Notes under the pieces: generated by a model
What the model was told of the DNA's origin: nothing
Databases searched by the model: none
The model's input: only the letters and a program-made list of their open reading frames with translations
NCBI RefSeq assembly: GCF_949152225.1
Contig: NZ_CASCJC010000001.1
Location: 186,001 to 250,000 of the forward strand
Source: Ligilactobacillus sp900765635
GTDB taxonomy: Bacteria; Bacillota; Bacilli; Lactobacillales; Lactobacillaceae
DNA: 64,000 nt
Direction: 5' to 3'
Shown: positions 61,874 to 64,000 of the stretch, in pieces
How the letters are laid out: every line of letters begins with the position of its first letter
How positions within the stretch are numbered: the stretch's first letter is position 1
Program-made: the position numbers and the translations under genes

Positions 61874-63493
61874 ATGAAAAAATTAGGGTTGTTATTGGTT
61901 GCTGTTTTAATGGTAGTTGCCACAACTTTAGGTAATATGACGAGTGTCGCTGCAAAAACGGCATCCAAACAAGTTTTTAACCTACAATCGCAAGGGGAAT
62001 TATTGACACTTGATCCTGCCCAAGCAACTGAAGGGGTTAGTTTAGTGGCAATTACTAATACAGTTGAAGGTATTTATCGTTTAAATTCTAAGAGTCAACC
62101 GCAACCAGCTTTAGCTAAAAGTGTGGCTAAGCCTAGTGTAGACGGCTTACATTACACGATTAAGTTACGTAAAAATGTTAAATGGTCCAATAATACACCA
62201 GTAACGGCTAAAGATGTCGTTTATGGCTGGCGTAGAGTGGTTGATCCTAAGACTGCTGCACCATATGCTTACTTGTTTGACGGTATCAAGAATGCTACGG
62301 CAATTCAAGAAGGCAAAGCAGATCCTGAAACCTTAGGCGTTAGTGCACCAGATGACTACACTTTGCAAATTGATTTGGAACGTCCAATTCCATATCTTGA
62401 TGTTTTGTTGGCTTTTCCAACTTTCTTTCCTCAAAATGAAGCCTACGTTAAAGAACAAGGCAAGAAGTTTGGGACAAGTGCTAACAATGTATTAGCAAGT
62501 GGACCTTATGTTTTGAAAGGTTGGAGTGGTACCCAACAAAAATGGCAGATGGTTAAAAATAAAAAATATTGGGATAAAAAGAATGTAAAGATGCAAACAA
62601 TCAACGTTCGGGTAGTCAAGCAAGTTTCAACTGCTTTAAACTTGTTCCAAACAGGTAAATTAGATGATATTGTTTTGACTGGAGCAATTGCACGTAGTAA
62701 TAAAAATAACAAAGACGTTGTGATGCGTAAGGGGTCTTCAACAAAATATTTAGTACCAAACTTCAATCAAACATTAAAAGATGAAAAACTTAGACTGGCT
62801 ATTTCGCAAGTCATTGATCGCAAGAGCTTGGCTAAAAATGTTTTAGGCGATGGCTCAATTGCCTCGATTGGCTTGATTCCTCAAGGGTTGATGAGTAATC
62901 CTAAAACCGGTCAAGACTTCGCTAAACAAGCCGGTAAGGGTGTATATACCGATGTGAAAAATGCTAAGAAGTTGTGGAAAGAATATCGTGCAACAAACAA
63001 GCAACCTGTAACTTTGACGCTATTGACAAGCGATGAAGATACGGATAAAGCAACGGCTGAATACATTCAAAGTGCTATTGAAAGTAAACTCAAGGGTATC
63101 AAAGTCGATGTTCAAGCTGTGCCAGACAAGGTTGTCCAACAAAGAGCTAAAAATGGAGAGTTTGACTTGTATTTAGCTAACTGGGGTGCTGATTATCCAG
63201 ATGCAATTAGCTTTTTAGATATGTTTATCCCAGGTTCAAGCTTTAATTACGGTCAATATAACGATACAACTTATACAGACTTGATTAAGAAAGCTAAAAT
63301 TACAGATGCAGCTGATACACAGTTGCGTTATCAAGATTTGCTTGAAGCTGAAAAACTGTTGATGAAACAACAAGGTGTAATTCCTTTATATCAACGTGCA
63401 GTGATGCATCTAAATAACAAAAAAATTAAAGGAATTATTTATTACCCAACTGGTTCACACTTTGACTATAAATATGTAGAAAAGAAAAATTAA
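61874..63493 (+). CDS. oppA: OppA-type extracytoplasmic peptide-binding protein without lipobox cysteine
   Basis: This 539-residue substrate-binding protein of the peptide ABC class (SBP_bac_5 fold) has a signal peptide at about residues 1-27 ending in SVAAK. Motifs are LTLDPAQATEGVSLVAITNTVEGIYRLN in pieces, AKSVAKPSVDGLHYTIKLRKNVKWSNN in pieces, VYGWRRVVDPKTAAPYAYLF in pieces, and a late WGADYPDAISFLDMF. Usual OppA proteins are lipoproteins with LxxC; here no cysteine occurs in the leader, so it should be released or held by another means. AGGAGG precedes the ATG. No oppBCDF genes are adjacent, so it is an orphan binding protein. Confidence 0.9.
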   Translation: MKKLGLLLVAVLMVVATTLGNMTSVAAKTASKQVFNLQSQGELLTLDPAQATEGVSLVAITNTVEGIYRLNSKSQPQPALAKSVAKPSVDGLHYTIKLRKNVKWSNNTPVTAKDVVYGWRRVVDPKTAAPYAYLFDGIKNATAIQEGKADPETLGVSAPDDYTLQIDLERPIPYLDVLLAFPTFFPQNEAYVKEQGKKFGTSANNVLASGPYVLKGWSGTQQKWQMVKNKKYWDKKNVKMQTINVRVVKQVSTALNLFQTGKLDDIVLTGAIARSNKNNKDVVMRKGSSTKYLVPNFNQTLKDEKLRLAISQVIDRKSLAKNVLGDGSIASIGLIPQGLMSNPKTGQDFAKQAGKGVYTDVKNAKKLWKEYRATNKQPVTLTLLTSDEDTDKATAEYIQSAIESKLKGIKVDVQAVPDKVVQQRAKNGEFDLYLANWGADYPDAISFLDMFIPGSSFNYGQYNDTTYTDLIKKAKITDAADTQLRYQDLLEAEKLLMKQQGVIPLYQRAVMHLNNKKIKGIIYYPTGSHFDYKYVEKKN

Positions 63494-63499
63494 TATCAT

Positions 63500-63534
63500 A
63501 AAAAAGGTGGAAAGCTTGACTTTTCGCCTTTTTT
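63500..63534. terminator. Terminator after the OppA-like gene
   Basis: AAAAAAGG...GGAAA and TTTTC..CCTTTTTT pair imperfectly around GCTTGAC, followed by T residues, 7 bases past the stop. Confidence 0.7.
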
Positions 63535-63611
63535 CGTAAGTTTGAGTGGCGCAACAATTCAAAAAATAGTACAATATTTTTTGAAAAATATTTTTAAGTG
63601 AGGAGAGCGAT

Positions 63612-64000
63612 ATGGAGTTTTTAGGAACATTATGTTTGGTGTTGATCACCACGGCTTTGGCAGGTCATTTTAGTCGAAGAATAGGCATTCCTGCTGTAAT
63701 TGGTCAATTATTGGTGGGCATCGTTTTAGGCCCGGCGGTGTTAGGATGGGTGACAAGTGATCATTTCATGCATTATTTTGCAGAAATTGGTGTTATCATC
63801 TTGATGTTTATCGCCGGATTAGAAAGTGATCTTGAATTATTGAAAAAATATTTGAAGCCAGCCGTTTCAGTGGCTTTATTTGGAGTAGGCGTTCCGATTG
63901 TTGTTGTTTACTTTTTTGGAAAACTGTTTAATTTTAATTTCGAACAAGCCTTATTTTTAGGGGTAATCTTTGCAGCAACTTCTGTAAGTATTTCGGTTGA
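63612..64000 (+). CDS. Na+/H+ (cation:proton) antiporter of the CPA2/NapA group, 3' end outside the window
   Basis: The window ends inside this gene. The first 129 residues show an N-terminal helix (FLGTLCLVLITTALAGHFSR in pieces), RRIGIPAVIGQLLVGIVLGP with the conserved break, EIGVIILMFIAGLESDL (family signature), and the next helices up to EQALFLGVIFAATSVSISV. This fits NapA/KefB-like proton antiporters that remove Na+ or K+. AGGAG precedes the ATG at 63612. Whether a TrkA regulatory domain follows cannot be seen. Confidence 0.93.
   Translation, partial: MEFLGTLCLVLITTALAGHFSRRIGIPAVIGQLLVGIVLGPAVLGWVTSDHFMHYFAEIGVIILMFIAGLESDLELLKKYLKPAVSVALFGVGVPIVVVYFFGKLFNFNFEQALFLGVIFAATSVSISV

Overview
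The window reads as chromosomal DNA of a low-G+C lactic acid bacterium of the family Lactobacillaceae. The signs are strong AGGAGG-type ribosome binding sites, a typical set of genes (pepX, HelD, DegV proteins, a DUF1836 protein, the sucrose PTS), a peptidoglycan module for L-Lys/D-Asp cross-bridges, and ISL3-like relics. No rRNA, tRNA, CRISPR array or prophage module was seen. The species cannot be fixed from the sequence alone.

Bases 1-22,600 are a cell-surface glycan region. It opens with the 3' part of glf (UDP-galactofuranose supply) and a Wzx-type flippase. Then comes a visibly AT-richer block: two DUF4422 glycosyltransferases, a Wzy-like polymerase, a GT-C-type membrane glycosyltransferase broken by three frameshifts, a priming sugar-phosphate transferase, and a YfhO-like protein whose first codons are out of frame at a T10 tract. 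A secreted GH25 lysozyme with tandem 121-residue repeats follows, sitting between two decayed ISL3-like copies. Next are a minus-strand protein that appears to join an N-truncated acyltransferase-3 region to an LTA-synthase region, a GT2 glycosyltransferase and a GtrA fragment. On the minus strand rfbACBD (dTDP-L-rhamnose) closes the region. The block looks like a variable polysaccharide locus undergoing decay.

Bases 22,600-29,000 hold a P1B metal ATPase with a Fur/PerR-like box at its promoter, two DegV proteins, a small sigma-like factor, a DUF1836 protein, a truncated dicarboxylate-symporter remnant and a small broken gene of unknown function. Bases 29,000-40,500 form a carbohydrate island: scrR-scrB diverging from scrA (sucrose uptake and hydrolysis), then an AraC-type regulator diverging from alpha-galactosidase and sucrose phosphorylase, and a GH42 beta-galactosidase pseudogene with two nonsense codons and a frameshift.

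Bases 40,500-49,600 carry a CynX-like MFS transporter, a purine permease/phosphoribosyltransferase pair with PurBox-like sites, an acetyltransferase, two phosphatases, a GntR regulator, galE, a small unknown protein and galM. Bases 49,600-64,000 carry HelD, a CDF metal exporter, a four-gene peptidoglycan operon (asparagine synthetase-like amidotransferase, MurE, D-aspartate ligase, aspartate racemase), pepX, dps, an OppA-like binding protein lacking a lipobox cysteine, and the start of a Na+/H+ antiporter gene.

The most unusual points are the acyltransferase/LTA-synthase fusion, the homopolymer frameshifts in membrane glycosyltransferase genes (phase variation, decay or sequencing error), the IS-flanked repeat lysozyme, and the PerR-like box at the metal ATPase promoter. 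All functions are assigned by reading motifs; no database search was run.
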